The position numbers and the translations under genes were made by a program. DNA of 64,000 bases from Acidihalobacter yilgarnensis (lineage in GTDB: Bacteria > Pseudomonadota > Gammaproteobacteria > DSM-5130 > Acidihalobacteraceae): positions 3,156,040-3,220,039 of the forward strand of contig NZ_CP017415.1 of assembly GCF_001753245.1 (NCBI RefSeq), given 5' to 3'. The stretch's first letter is position 1. Each line of letters opens with the position of its first letter. Below the pieces are notes generated by a model, which worked only from the letters and a program-made list of their open reading frames with translations, was not told where the DNA came from and did not search any database. Below, in pieces: positions 25,734 to 37,444 of the stretch.

Positions 25734-28355
25734 ATGCGTCAGGACAGAACCATACGACTACATGGCCGCCCGACCCTGGCCAGAACTCGCGGGCACCTCG
25801 GCCATCGGACCATCTGGCTGGTACTCTGCCTGCTGGGGATGATCGGCACCAGCGCCGTGGCAAGCCCACGCACCGTTCGCGTCGGCGTCTACCAAAATCC
25901 ACCCAAGATATTTTTCGCTCGCGGCAGGATTTCGGGCATCTTCGGCGATCTGCTCTACGCCATCGCGGATCGCGAGGGCTGGACCATCGAGCCGGTCGTT
26001 TGTTCCTGGCGCCAATGCCTGGAAAAATTGCAGGCCGGGCAGATCGATCTGATGCCCGACGTCGCCTTCAATAAGCCACGCGCCCAGCTCATGGATTTCG
26101 GCAAGACACCCACGCTCTACAGTTGGTCCGAGCTGTACCGAAATCCAAACGTCCGCCTGATGTCCATCCGCGATCTGAGCGACAAGCGCGTTGCCGTCCT
26201 CTCCGGCTCCATTCAAGAGACCTACCTAAGCGAAATGGCCCGCAATTACGGCATCCGCGGCGTGGTTTTCATGCCCACCGAGAACCTTAACGCTGCCTTC
26301 GAATTGGCCGCCAGCGGCAAGGCCGATGCCGTGGCTACGAATTATTTTTTCGGCGACGCCGAAGCGCGGCAATATCACCTGGATAGCACGCCGATCATTT
26401 TCCAGCCTTCTCAACTGTTCTTCGCTGCACCCAAGGGACGGGGCCAGGCGCTGCTCAATGCCATCGACTTTTATCTCGAACAATGGGAAACCACCCCCCA
26501 ATCGCCTTACTACCGCATCCTCGATCACTGGAAAACCACCGCGCGCGAGACCCATATTCCAGTGCTGTTCTGGTGGGGGCTGGGCGCGCTCGGTGGCTTA
26601 CTGTCACTTGCGTTGCTGGCGATGTGGGTGCAACGCCGACAGGTACTTGCGCAAGACCGTCATCTGAGGATCACCGAGGACAAACTCGCCCTCATTCTCG
26701 ACAGCGTCGACGCCTGCATTTACATCAAAGACACCGAGCTACGCTACCAATACGTCAACCATCGACAGGCGGAGCTGGTCGGCCTGCCTGCAAAAAAAAT
26801 CCTCGGGCAAACCGACGATGTGTTGTACACCCCGGAGGTCGCGATTCGAATGCGCGTCGACGACCGCCGCGTACTCGAACACGGCGAGCGCCTGACCGTC
26901 GAAGAGGAAAACCGCTCCGCGAACGGCGTTCTACGACGCACCTATCTGACCGTCAAACAACCCCTGCGAGACGACGACGGTGAGATTTATGCGTTATGCG
27001 GCATTGCCACCGACTTCACGGAGCACAAGCGCAATCAGCAGAAAATCCACCAGCTGGCCTTCTACGATCCATTGACCGGCCTGCCCAACCGAAGCCTGCT
27101 GCTGGACCGAGCCAAACACGCACTCGACAACTACGTGCGCAGCCAGTCGGTTGGCGCCCTGCTGTTCATCGATCTGGACAACTTCAAAATACTCAACGAC
27201 ACCCTTGGCCATGGGCAGGGCGATATTTTGCTGGGGCAGGCCGCCACCCGCCTCGGCGCCCAAGTGCGTCACAACGACACGCTCGCCCGACTCGGCGGCG
27301 ATGAATTTGTACTGCTGATGGAAAACTTGGGCGAAACACTCGACACGGCGATTTCCGACGTGGAAAACATCGCGCGTAAACTGCTGCAGGCCTTCACCGA
27401 ACCGTTCCAGCTCGACAACGGCATCTACAACATCACGGCCAGTATCGGCGTGGCGCTGTTTTCCGAAGCCGATCATCGCGTCGAGGAGCTGCTCAAGCGC
27501 GCCGACATGGCCATGTACGAAGCCAAGGCCAGCGGACGCGATCAAGTCAAGTTCTTCAACCCCATGATGCAAGCCTCGCTGTCGGCGCGTGCGGCCGTGG
27601 AAACCGAACTGCATGAGGCCCTCAAGCACGAACAGTTCATCCTGCTCTACCAGCCCCAGGTCGGTTGCGAAGGGCGCTTGCTCGGCGCAGAGGCACTGGT
27701 CCGCTGGCAACACCCGAGGGATGGCCTGGTCTCTCCCGCCGTGTTCATCCCCGTGGCCGAATCCACTGGCCAGATCCTGATGCTCGGCCGCTGGATACTG
27801 CATACCGCCTGCCTACAGCTCGTGGCCTGGCAAGGTAAGCCCGAATACGCCGGGTTGGTTCTTTCGGTCAACGTCAGCGCGCGTCAGTTTCACCACCCGG
27901 ACTTCGTCTCCGAAGTCCTGCGGACTCTCGACGAAACCGGCGCAGATCCGACACATCTGGGGCTAGAGCTAACCGAGACCCTGCTGGCCGACGACATCGA
28001 CAACCTGATCGCGAAGATGAAGGCACTCAAGGCACGCGGCGTACGCTTCTCGCTGGACGATTTCGGCACCGGCTACTCCTCGCTGAGTTACCTCAAGCGC
28101 CTGCCGCTGGATCAGCTCAAGATCGACCAATCGTTCGTCCGCGATCTGCTCGTCGACCCCAACGACACGGCCATCGTCCGCACCATCCTCGCGCTCGGCG
28201 AAAGCCTGGATCTCGAAGTCATGGCCGAAGGCGTGGAAACGATTGAGCAGCGCGATGCCCTGCTCAACCTCGGCTGTCGCCGGCAGCAGGGCTATTTCTT
28301 CGGTTATCCTGGCCCGCCCGAGGCCCTGCTGGATGGACGCGCAAACGCACGCTGA
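25734..28355 (+). CDS. periplasmic-binding-domain sensor with PAS-GGDEF-EAL
   Basis: Cyclic-di-GMP signalling protein of about 873 residues. After a signal/anchor segment comes a family-3 solute-binding domain (VRVGVYQNPPKIFF to about residue 265), a transmembrane helix (about 275-300), a PAS/PAC domain (about 310-435), GGDEF with intact RLGGDEF, and EAL with AEALVRW, LELTETLL, LDDFGTGYSSLSYL and EGVET. Both cyclase and phosphodiesterase motifs look intact, so either activity is possible. I prefer the ATG at 25734, preceded by GGAG at 5 nt. The binding domain suggests direct sensing of an amino acid or other small ligand. Confidence 0.92.
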   Translation: MRQDRTIRLHGRPTLARTRGHLGHRTIWLVLCLLGMIGTSAVASPRTVRVGVYQNPPKIFFARGRISGIFGDLLYAIADREGWTIEPVVCSWRQCLEKLQAGQIDLMPDVAFNKPRAQLMDFGKTPTLYSWSELYRNPNVRLMSIRDLSDKRVAVLSGSIQETYLSEMARNYGIRGVVFMPTENLNAAFELAASGKADAVATNYFFGDAEARQYHLDSTPIIFQPSQLFFAAPKGRGQALLNAIDFYLEQWETTPQSPYYRILDHWKTTARETHIPVLFWWGLGALGGLLSLALLAMWVQRRQVLAQDRHLRITEDKLALILDSVDACIYIKDTELRYQYVNHRQAELVGLPAKKILGQTDDVLYTPEVAIRMRVDDRRVLEHGERLTVEEENRSANGVLRRTYLTVKQPLRDDDGEIYALCGIATDFTEHKRNQQKIHQLAFYDPLTGLPNRSLLLDRAKHALDNYVRSQSVGALLFIDLDNFKILNDTLGHGQGDILLGQAATRLGAQVRHNDTLARLGGDEFVLLMENLGETLDTAISDVENIARKLLQAFTEPFQLDNGIYNITASIGVALFSEADHRVEELLKRADMAMYEAKASGRDQVKFFNPMMQASLSARAAVETELHEALKHEQFILLYQPQVGCEGRLLGAEALVRWQHPRDGLVSPAVFIPVAESTGQILMLGRWILHTACLQLVAWQGKPEYAGLVLSVNVSARQFHHPDFVSEVLRTLDETGADPTHLGLELTETLLADDIDNLIAKMKALKARGVRFSLDDFGTGYSSLSYLKRLPLDQLKIDQSFVRDLLVDPNDTAIVRTILALGESLDLEVMAEGVETIEQRDALLNLGCRRQQGYFFGYPGPPEALLDGRANAR

Positions 28356-28500
28356 CCCCGGCGTAACCCACCTCGGGGAACCCCACCCGCAGCGCACGGT
28401 CTGATTTCCACAATGCCACTCAGGTCAACCGGTGGCGACGCCACGGTTGCAAACAGGGGCACTGGGGCGCCTCATCCGACACCCGACGGGGGAATTGACC

Positions 28501-29514
28501 TTGGATCCAAGACGACTGGGCAAGACTGGACCACAGACCGCCACACTCGGACTCGGCTGCATGAGCATGTCAGGCATGTATGGCCCGACCGACCGCGCGG
28601 CCGCCATTCGGACCATCCACGCCGCACTGGAAGCCGGCATCACCCTGCTCGATACCGGCGACTTCTACGGCATGGGGCACAACGAACTGCTCATTGCCGA
28701 GGCGCTCAAGGGTCAACCGCGTGAAGCCGCCCTGCTCAGCGTGAAATTCGGCGCCCTGCGCGACCCCGCCGGTGGCTGGTCGGGCTTCGACGCCCGCCCC
28801 GCCGCACTGAAGAATTTCATCGCCTACTCGCTGCAGCGACTCGGTGTCGATCACATCGACATCTATCGCCCCGCGCGCCTCGACCCGCAGGTGCCCATCG
28901 AAGACACCATTGGCGCCATCGCCGACCTGGTGCAGGCCGGTTACGTACGCCACATCGGCCTCTCCGAGGTCGGCCCGGAAACCCTGCGACGCGCCGCCAC
29001 CGTACACCCCATCTGCGACCTGCAGATCGAATATTCTCTGATCTCGCGCGGCATCGAACACGGCATCCTGCGAACCTGCCGCGAACTCGGCATCGGCATC
29101 ACCGCCTATGGCGTGCTCTCGCGCGGCTTGCTCGGCGGACACTGGCGGCCCGGTGCCGCGACGACGGGCGACGGCCGCGCGCGATTCCCGCGATTCCAGT
29201 CCGGCAACGTGGAACGCAACCTCGCAGTCGTCGAAACGCTTGAGCGCATCGCTGCCATCAAGGGCGCCACCGTCGCCCAACTCGCTATTGCCTGGGTCGC
29301 AGCGCAGGGCGTCGACATCGTGCCCCTGATCGGTGCACGCCGCCCCGAACAGCTTGCCGAGGCACTCGGCGCGCTCGACCTGACCCTCGATGCGGCCGAC
29401 CTCATAACCCTCGAACGCGCTACCCCGGAAGATGCCGTCGCCGGCAGCCGCTATCCGGCGCCCCAAATGAACTCGCTGGACAGCGAGCGAGGTGCCGGCG
29501 CCCCACCGGCATAA
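28501..29514 (+). CDS. aldo/keto reductase
   Basis: NADPH-dependent oxidoreductase, TIM-barrel, about 337 residues: RRLGKTGPQTATLGLGCMSMSG, Asp and Tyr in LLDTGDFYG, Lys in LLSVKFG. Where most relatives have the catalytic His (YYQHR-type), this protein reads DIYRPARLDP, which removes the His; I believe this variant occurs in a subgroup. The homology begins right after a TTG at 28501 with GGGGGA upstream; an ATG-type frame continues up to 28432. Stand-alone gene 146 bp after the sensor protein. Substrate unknown. Confidence 0.9.
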   Translation: MDPRRLGKTGPQTATLGLGCMSMSGMYGPTDRAAAIRTIHAALEAGITLLDTGDFYGMGHNELLIAEALKGQPREAALLSVKFGALRDPAGGWSGFDARPAALKNFIAYSLQRLGVDHIDIYRPARLDPQVPIEDTIGAIADLVQAGYVRHIGLSEVGPETLRRAATVHPICDLQIEYSLISRGIEHGILRTCRELGIGITAYGVLSRGLLGGHWRPGAATTGDGRARFPRFQSGNVERNLAVVETLERIAAIKGATVAQLAIAWVAAQGVDIVPLIGARRPEQLAEALGALDLTLDAADLITLERATPEDAVAGSRYPAPQMNSLDSERGAGAPPA

Positions 29515-29645
29515 ACGCACGCGTGTGCCCCGGAACCACTACTCCGGCATTCCACCCACGGCCAGACAATATCAACCTGCAGACCCAGTCATTGAAAATA
29601 ACTATTTAGAACTTAGGAATAATTTATTTTATTAATTGCTCATGA

Positions 29646-31883
<2,238 letters not shown>

Positions 31884-32072
31884 TCGCGTCAATGGTTGCC
31901 CGCACGCCGGGCGGCGTCCCGACCTCGGACGTCGCCCCTTTATTCGTCACCACGTGGGAAACCAGCGTATCGTCGGCAGTTCGTCGGCAGTCGAATATCC
32001 AACGTCGATCCAGTGAAAAACCCGGGTCGATTCCATCCGCATGACCCAACCGAACACGTGAGGCACAACGAC

Positions 32073-32315
32073 ATGAGCGAACAACCCAAGATAGCCCGCA
32101 AGGGACCGTACGCCGTCGCCGTGGAGGCGAACAAATCCTACTTCTGGTGCGCCTGCGGATACAGCCGCAAACAGCCCTTCTGCGACGGCGCGCACACCCC
32201 CACCGGATTCACCCCGCTCCAGTTCACCGCTGAACGCACGGAAACCGTCCACCTCTGCGGCTGCAAGCGTACCGGCAACCCGCCCTTCTGCGACGGGACG
32301 CACGAGACGCTGTAA
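32073..32315 (+). CDS. twin CDGSH iron-sulfur domain protein
   Basis: An 80-residue protein with two CDGSH-type [2Fe-2S] motifs in tandem, CACGYSRKQPFCDGAH and CGCKRTGNPPFCDGTH, each C-x-C-x8-C-x3-H. Such proteins are redox or cluster-transfer proteins, cytosolic in bacteria. The ATG at 32073 has GAGG at about 9 nt, and the upstream open frame lacks homology. It lies 190 bp after katG, so a role in oxidative-stress iron-sulfur handling is plausible but unproven. Confidence 0.92.
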   Translation: MSEQPKIARKGPYAVAVEANKSYFWCACGYSRKQPFCDGAHTPTGFTPLQFTAERTETVHLCGCKRTGNPPFCDGTHETL

Positions 32316-32410
32316 CTTCCCCGCGGAAAACCGCTCCAGGCTGTTGGCCGACGCGGCCCGCTCGGCTACGCTAGACGACTCGGTTCATTTCACTGGACGG
32401 GGACAATCAG

Positions 32411-33460
32411 GTGGACACCCAATCGGGCATACGTAACCCGGGCGTCATGGCCGCGCTGGCCGCGGCCCTGCTGTTCGGCGCCGGAACGCCGCTGGCCAAG
32501 GCACTGCTGAACGACGTCGGACCGTGGCTACTCGCCGGTCTGCTCTACCTCGGCTCGGGCATTGGACTGATGGCGTACCGCATCGCCACGCGAGCCCCGC
32601 GCGTGTCCATTTCCCGCACCGAAACCCTCTGGTTCGCCGGCGCCGTGGCGGCCGGCGGCATCGTCGGGCCGGTCCTGCTGATGTTCGGTCTGACCCGCAT
32701 GCCGGCCACCGGGGCGTCGTTACTGCTCAATGCCGAGAGCGTGTTCACCGCGCTGCTGGCCTGGTTCGCCTTCAAGGAAAATTTCGACCGGCGCATCGCG
32801 CTGGGCATGGCCGCCATCGTACTGGGCGCGGTGGTGATCAGCTGGCCGGGCGAAGCCCGCTTCGCCGGATGGTGGCCCTCGCTGGCGATCCTGGGCGCCT
32901 GCTTCGCCTGGGGCATCGACAACAACCTGACACGCAAGGTCTCGCTCAGCGACGCCACCTGGATCGCCGGCATCAAGGGGCTCGTCGCGGGCATCGTCAA
33001 CCTGGGATTGGCATTGGCGCTGGGCGCCACCTTGCCGAGTCCGTCCGCGATCACCGGAGCGATGCTCCTCGGCCTGATGGCCTACGGCGTCAGCCTAACG
33101 CTGTTCGTCGCCGGGCTGCGCCATCTCGGCACGGCCCGCACCGGCGCGTATTTTTCGGCGGCACCGTTTTTCGGCGCCGCCCTCGCGGTACTGATGGGCG
33201 AGCCCTTCACCCTGAAGCTGCTGGTCGCAGGCATGTTGATGGCCTTGGGTACCTGGCTGCACCTGACCGAGCATCACGCACACCGGCATACACACGAGGC
33301 GCTGCTGCACGAGCACATGCACATCCACGACGAACACCACCAACACACACACCCGTTTCCAGTCGCCCCCGGCACCCGCCACAGCCATGCCCACCGACAC
33401 GAACCGCAGACGCACACCCATGCGCACTTTCCCGACGCACATCACCGTCATGGCCACTGA
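32411..33460 (+). CDS. EamA-family permease with His-rich C-terminal tail
   Basis: Drug/metabolite transporter superfamily protein of 349 residues with ten predicted transmembrane segments in two EamA halves (about residues 10-140 and 155-290), followed by a cytosolic tail of about 60 residues in which more than a third are His (for example HHAHRHTHEALLHEHMHIH). The tail suggests binding of Ni, Zn or Co, so the permease may move or sense a metal or metal complex. The frame begins with GTG at 32411; an ATG at residue 13 is an alternative. Single gene after the CDGSH gene. Confidence 0.86.
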   Translation: MDTQSGIRNPGVMAALAAALLFGAGTPLAKALLNDVGPWLLAGLLYLGSGIGLMAYRIATRAPRVSISRTETLWFAGAVAAGGIVGPVLLMFGLTRMPATGASLLLNAESVFTALLAWFAFKENFDRRIALGMAAIVLGAVVISWPGEARFAGWWPSLAILGACFAWGIDNNLTRKVSLSDATWIAGIKGLVAGIVNLGLALALGATLPSPSAITGAMLLGLMAYGVSLTLFVAGLRHLGTARTGAYFSAAPFFGAALAVLMGEPFTLKLLVAGMLMALGTWLHLTEHHAHRHTHEALLHEHMHIHDEHHQHTHPFPVAPGTRHSHAHRHEPQTHTHAHFPDAHHRHGH

Positions 33461-33518
33461 CTGCAGCGCCATAGGCGAAGTGACTGCGCATGCCCTCGCG
33501 CACCAGACAACTTGAACC

Positions 33519-33935
33519 ATGAATGCCAGCTCGCGCCCACCGACCCGACGCATACCGATTCAGAACCCCGAGTGGGACGTGATCGCCACCGACGTCAAAA
33601 GGGTGATGCGCCTGACTACGGAACTGAACCGACTCGGCTTCGAGGGCGATGTGACAATCGGAGCGCTGGCCAGCGAATTGACCGGCCACTCGGTCGATGA
33701 GACCTTCACGCTGAACCCGCCGCTCTACACGGAGGGCGGGCGCAACATCCGCACGGGCGCAAGGCCATCATCAACCAGGGCTGCTCCGTCTACGACATGA
33801 GGGGGCTGGAGATCGCCGATTGGGTGATGATCGGACCGAACGTGAACCGGATCACCGCGAGCCACCCGCTCAACCCGACCAAGCAGCGAATTAATGGAAT
33901 CGATTTCCGGCGACAGGCCGAGGGTGCCGATGTGC
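33519..33935 (+). pseudogene. hexapeptide sugar acetyltransferase remnant
   Basis: Reads like a LacA/Maa-type O-acetyltransferase, but the frame breaks near 33760. First part: VMRLTTELNRLGFEG... and LNPPLYTEGGRNIRTG; second part, shifted frame: AIINQGCSVYDM, LEIADWVMIGPNVNRITASH. The C-terminal left-handed-helix repeats are missing because the sequence runs into the opposite-strand amidase remnant at about 33.93 kb. Frameshift plus truncation means no active enzyme is expected. Confidence 0.7.
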
Positions 33936-33937
33936 GG

Positions 33938-34345
33938 TCAGTAGCGCCGGGTGTTGCGCCCGCTCCAGTAGATGTTTTCGTCGTCGAGCGGAATGCGGCG
34001 AACCTTCTCCGGCAGCGGGTCATTCAGCATCGCGGTATATTCCGTGCCTGTGAGCGCACCGAATTCTGGAATCCTGCAGCAGGTGCCCATGGGATTTTCA
34101 CCGCGCGGCTTCATGCTCTCGTTATACACCGCTACCACATCGCCCAGCTCCGCCCCGCGAATCATGATCGGCCCGTTTTGCGGGTTTAGAAAAGGACACG
34201 CAGCACCTTAGACGGCAGATCCTACTCGGTGTGGATATGGCCATCGAAGGCGTCATGCGTCTCCACCACCACGACATCATTTTCGTAGCTAGATATATCC
34301 CATCCGTCTTCCAAATCAAAACTCGTGATATCTAATTCGGCTGGA
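33938..34345 (-). pseudogene. acetamidase/formamidase remnant
   Basis: Minus-strand segments resemble the FmdA/AmdA family: DVVVVETHDAFDGHIHTE, then an in-frame TAG and a frameshift, then LNPQNGPIMIRGAELGDVVAV, matching the family pattern VETxDA...NPVTGPxYVxGAEPGD. The last 75 codons to the stop at 33938 are open but have little further family likeness, so only the N-terminal third of an amidase seems to be left. It would have released ammonia from short amides. I rate the family call as probable, not certain. Confidence 0.5.
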
Positions 34346-35331
34346 TGAAGATTACAGCCCACCACCGCTATCAACTTGTATTTGCAATTGATATAACAGC
34401 GGATACGGGCGCTCGAATGTCACTTCTATGTGTAAATAACCGCATCACAATCGACTCTCTGCACATCGATGGCTCATTGAGTCTCGCCTAGGTTCCGGAA
34501 TAGGGTGCAATGAGCGCAGATACGATCCGAGTGGTTGCCCACCACAAACAGAAACACCCGAAAACATCCAGATTCAGAAACATCAGATTAAATTTCATGT
34601 GGATACAAATTCATGCGTGAGAGCAATGAATTAAAATCAACAACCAAAACAATCAGCTATTTTGCAAAACCTTTAACTCACGTTTATCAATCAAGTTGCA
34701 TCGTAATACATTGCATATTCAACATCGAATGCCCTGGACGAAATCCCATCAGGATGGACCTCCACATGCAGATCAGCGACGTAGAATCACTTCGCCATTG
34801 AAGAACAATTTTTCCGTGATCCGAGACGATACTTACCGAAGGCGCTGCGGCGGGCGCCCCAACGGATGTTTCGTAATTCGGCCACTCTGGCAGGAGTCTT
34901 ATTGAATTTCAGCCAGAGCGACAATCAATCAAGCCATTGGAGTGGCCCGTGCCACCCCTCCCAGCACCGCTGCGGTTTCGATCAATAACAATCTAACCCG
35001 GCACGCGGGGCCACGCGCTAACGCATGGATCTACGCTTTACAAAAGCCCGGAATCAGTCGATGCTTGGCGAATGGGGATCGCCACTCGTGGATACCCTTG
35101 CATATACATGTACCAACTGACACACGACAGGTATCGAAGCGTTCCGAAAGAAGCGACGCCTGCTGCCCACCGCCCTTGAGACGCCGTTACACTTCAAGAG
35201 GCATGAGCGCCAACCTAAATTGTGCACACAACGACCGGGCGGCATTGCTCGACAAACAAGCCGGATCCATCAATCGGCACTGCGAGCACGACGGCCCTCT
35301 GAATTCGATTGACAACGACAGGACAAATCAT
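34346..35331. other. about 1 kb without a recognisable gene
   Basis: Low coding signal on both strands, mixed base composition (AT-rich around 34.4-34.75 kb, GC-rich later) and only short unsupported ORFs. Together with the flanking pseudogenes it looks like decayed DNA. I see no RNA gene or repeat in it. Confidence 0.5.
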
Positions 35332-35442
35332 ATGAGCAAGGGCATGGATTCAAAACGAAGCGAAAAAAAGAAACCTGAAAAAACGCTCAAAGAGAAAAAG
35401 GCTCAAAAACTGGAAAAGAAAAAAATAAAACAACGAGATTGA
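35332..35442 (+). CDS. small lysine-rich protein
   Basis: A 36-residue protein starting MSKGMDSKRSEKKK and continuing as an alternating Lys/Glu/Ala helix-like tail; almost half of the residues are Lys or Arg. I recall many proteobacterial genomes encoding very similar short proteins of the MSKGxDxKKxxKKxPxKTLKEKxA type, function unknown. AGGA lies about 9-10 nt before the ATG. It stands alone within a decayed region, and a strong hairpin 70 bp downstream could be its terminator. It could bind nucleic acid because of its charge, but this is a guess. Confidence 0.6.
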   Translation: MSKGMDSKRSEKKKPEKTLKEKKAQKLEKKKIKQRD

Positions 35443-35514
35443 TGCTTGTTTTCCCACATCGTTCCATGCGCACACCGGAACGCATGACGGCCACTCGTAC
35501 ACATGGGGCCGATA

Positions 35515-35560
35515 CCGCCGTGTTCATGCCCGCGCGTCAGCGCAGGCATGAACACGGCGG
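35515..35560 (+). terminator. perfect 16-bp hairpin
   Basis: CCGCCGTGTTCATGCC (35515-35530) and its exact reverse complement (35545-35560) with a 14-nt loop that can itself pair in part. No long T-run follows on the plus strand. It may terminate the small lysine-rich gene, or it may be a palindromic repeat element; single copy in this window. Confidence 0.6.
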
Positions 35561-35652
35561 AATTTCGCATATAGCCGCCACACCAGAAAATATCTGAAAC
35601 CTCATCGATTCATTTTACAGCAGATTCATTTTCCTGCCTTGGCTAAAGCGGC

Positions 35653-36515
35653 ATGACCAAAATCGGCGAAATCAAAGAAATATGGCGCTACCCAGTCAAG
35701 GGCATGGCCGGCGAACCACTGATATCCGGCAGGCTCGGCGAGCAGGGACTGGATGGCGACCGCATTTGGGCATTACGCGACCTTGCCCGCAAAGAAATTC
35801 AAAGCTGAAAATTTCGGCCAGAGCTGCTTCGTTGCACCGCTCGAAGCAGGAATATGGAGCCCGATAGCGCGGATGAGCAGGTCGACATCACCTTTCCCGA
35901 CGGGTCCGTTTCCGGCAGTGATCACGCGGATATCCATGCCCGCCTATCCGCACTGGTCGGTCATGCCTCCACGCTGGAACCGCTCCGCCCAATTTCGGAT
36001 CTCGATTTTTACCGTCGTCACAAATTGGACGATCACACTTGGCTCGATGAACTAAAGGCCACCTTCGACCGCGAACCCGATGAACCGCTACCCGATTTCA
36101 GCCAGCTGCCACAATCGATGGTCGACTACGTCTCGGTTCCTGGAACATTTTTTTAGTGGCGCCTTTTCATCTGATCACGACCGCAACACTCGCCCACTTG
36201 AAACAACAGCATCCCCAGTCGGATTGGGATGTGCGGCGTTTTCGTCCCAATATCGTCATCGACACGCTCCCCGATGCGACGGGATTGCTCGAACAGGCAT
36301 GGCTAGGCAAGCGCCTGAACCTCGGGCAAGCCACGATCGATTGCAGCGCGACCACACCGAGATGCGGTGCGGTCACCCGGCCTCAACCGGGTGTCGTCGC
36401 CGATCCTTCGATTCTCCGCACCATCGTCAAGGCTGCGGATCAAAACCTGGGTATTTATGGCGCGACCGTCGAAGGCGGTGATTTTCAGATTGGCGATTGC
36501 GTGTACCTCGTATAA
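35653..36515 (+). pseudogene. MOSC-domain (YcbX-like) protein, interrupted
   Basis: Starts normally (MTKIGEIKEIWRYPVKGMAGEPL, a MOSC N-terminal beta-barrel), then has an in-frame TGA at 35806-35808. The frame continues open to a TAG after a T7 run near 36154, where one base is missing; the next frame supplies the MOSC domain: RFRPNIVID, LEQAWLGKRLNLG, TPRCGAVTRPQPGV and DQNLGIYG, with the conserved Cys that would bind the Mo-cofactor sulfur. If intact it would be about 286 residues and would act in molybdenum-cofactor-dependent reduction. Two lesions in one gene favour a real pseudogene over sequencing error. Confidence 0.8.
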
Positions 36516-36569
36516 TCCTGCGTCGATTTCTGCGCCGATGTTCCCTGGCAATCCAGCGCCGCGAAGTTT

Positions 36570-36658
36570 TGCTTCACAGTCTGTGAAGCATGGCTTCACT
36601 CCGGATGCGATTGATATTACTAATAATTCCGCTCGCGCGGGCCGTTTACGAGTGAAGC
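36570..36658 (+). promoter_or_regulatory. enhancer half-sites (GCTTCAC/GTGAAGC) for the sigma-54 activator
   Basis: A 21-bp near-perfect palindrome TGCTTCACAG-T-CTGTGAAGCA (36570-36590) is followed by another GCTTCAC (36593-36599), which makes a second overlapping inverted pair, and an isolated GTGAAGC at 36652-36658. The main palindrome is about 150 bp upstream of the -12 element, the usual distance for a sigma-54 activator site. The likely binder is the Fis-type activator encoded at 37751. Confidence 0.72.
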
Positions 36659-36719
36659 CACACTGCGCGCCGGAACGATCAACTCAATTAAAATCAATCA
36701 GTTACAAAAATTTCTCGAC

Positions 36720-36735
36720 TGGCTCGTCTCTTGCT
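36720..36735 (+). promoter_or_regulatory. sigma-54 promoter (-24/-12)
   Basis: TGGCTCGTCTCTTGCT matches the consensus TGGCACG-N4-TTGCW at all defined positions but one, with exact GG-to-GC spacing. It lies about 60 bp before the ATG of the carbonic-anhydrase-like gene and 150 bp downstream of the palindromic enhancer sites. Confidence 0.8.
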
Positions 36736-36796
36736 ATGTCTGTGTCTGCTACCTGCAGCCATACCAAAACACAGCATCAGCAAAGGAGTCACGACC

Positions 36797-37396
36797 ATGT
36801 CACTCAAACAGCAGCTCGAAGCCGATTTCGAAAGCCGCAAACAGTGGGCACTCCGCCGCCAGATGGGCATCCCCAACAACCGCAGACTCTGGGTCTGCGC
36901 CTGCATGGACGAACGCCTGCCGGTGGACGAAGCGCTGGGTATTCGCGGCGACCGCGGCGATGCGCACGTCTTCCGCAACGCGGGCGGACTGATCACCGAC
37001 GACGCCATCCGTTCGGCCATGCTCACCTGCAACTTCTTCGGCACACAGGAGATTGTGATCATCAATCACACCGAGTGCGGCATGATGTCGGCGCACACGG
37101 AAACACTCGTCAACGCGCTCAAGGAAAAGGGCATCGATGTTGACAACGTGCAGCTCGACCCGGACCTTCCAGAAATGACCCTCAAGGCCGGTGCCTTCGG
37201 CAAGTGGATCAAGATGTACAGCGATGTGGACGAAGTCTGCGCCAAGCAGATCGAATACGTCCGTAAACACTCGCTGATTCCCGATCACGTGACGGTGAGC
37301 GGCTGGATCTGGGAAGTCGAAACCGGACATCTACGCCCGCCGCACGTCCGTGTGGGTGAGAAGGTGAATACCGACAAGGCAATGGGCGCCAAATAG
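36797..37396 (+). CDS. beta-carbonic-anhydrase-like carbonyl sulfide hydrolase
   Basis: Zinc enzyme of 199 residues. The zinc ligands are Cys in VCACMDERLPVDE and His/Cys in INHTECGMM, with the Asp-Arg pair (MDER) of the beta-CA fold. The short size and the local sequences resemble the class that includes carbonyl sulfide hydrolase of Thiobacillus thioparus (COS + H2O to H2S + CO2) rather than plant-type carbonic anhydrase. For a sulfur oxidiser COS is an intermediate of thiocyanate breakdown. It has AGGAG before the ATG and a sigma-54 promoter about 60 bp upstream. CO2 hydration or CS2 hydrolysis are the alternatives. Confidence 0.82.
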   Translation: MSLKQQLEADFESRKQWALRRQMGIPNNRRLWVCACMDERLPVDEALGIRGDRGDAHVFRNAGGLITDDAIRSAMLTCNFFGTQEIVIINHTECGMMSAHTETLVNALKEKGIDVDNVQLDPDLPEMTLKAGAFGKWIKMYSDVDEVCAKQIEYVRKHSLIPDHVTVSGWIWEVETGHLRPPHVRVGEKVNTDKAMGAK

Positions 37397-37444
37397 CCTA
37401 CCGGCTGCAGGTAGCGTACGCCCGTTCACCCGAAGGAGATCGCC

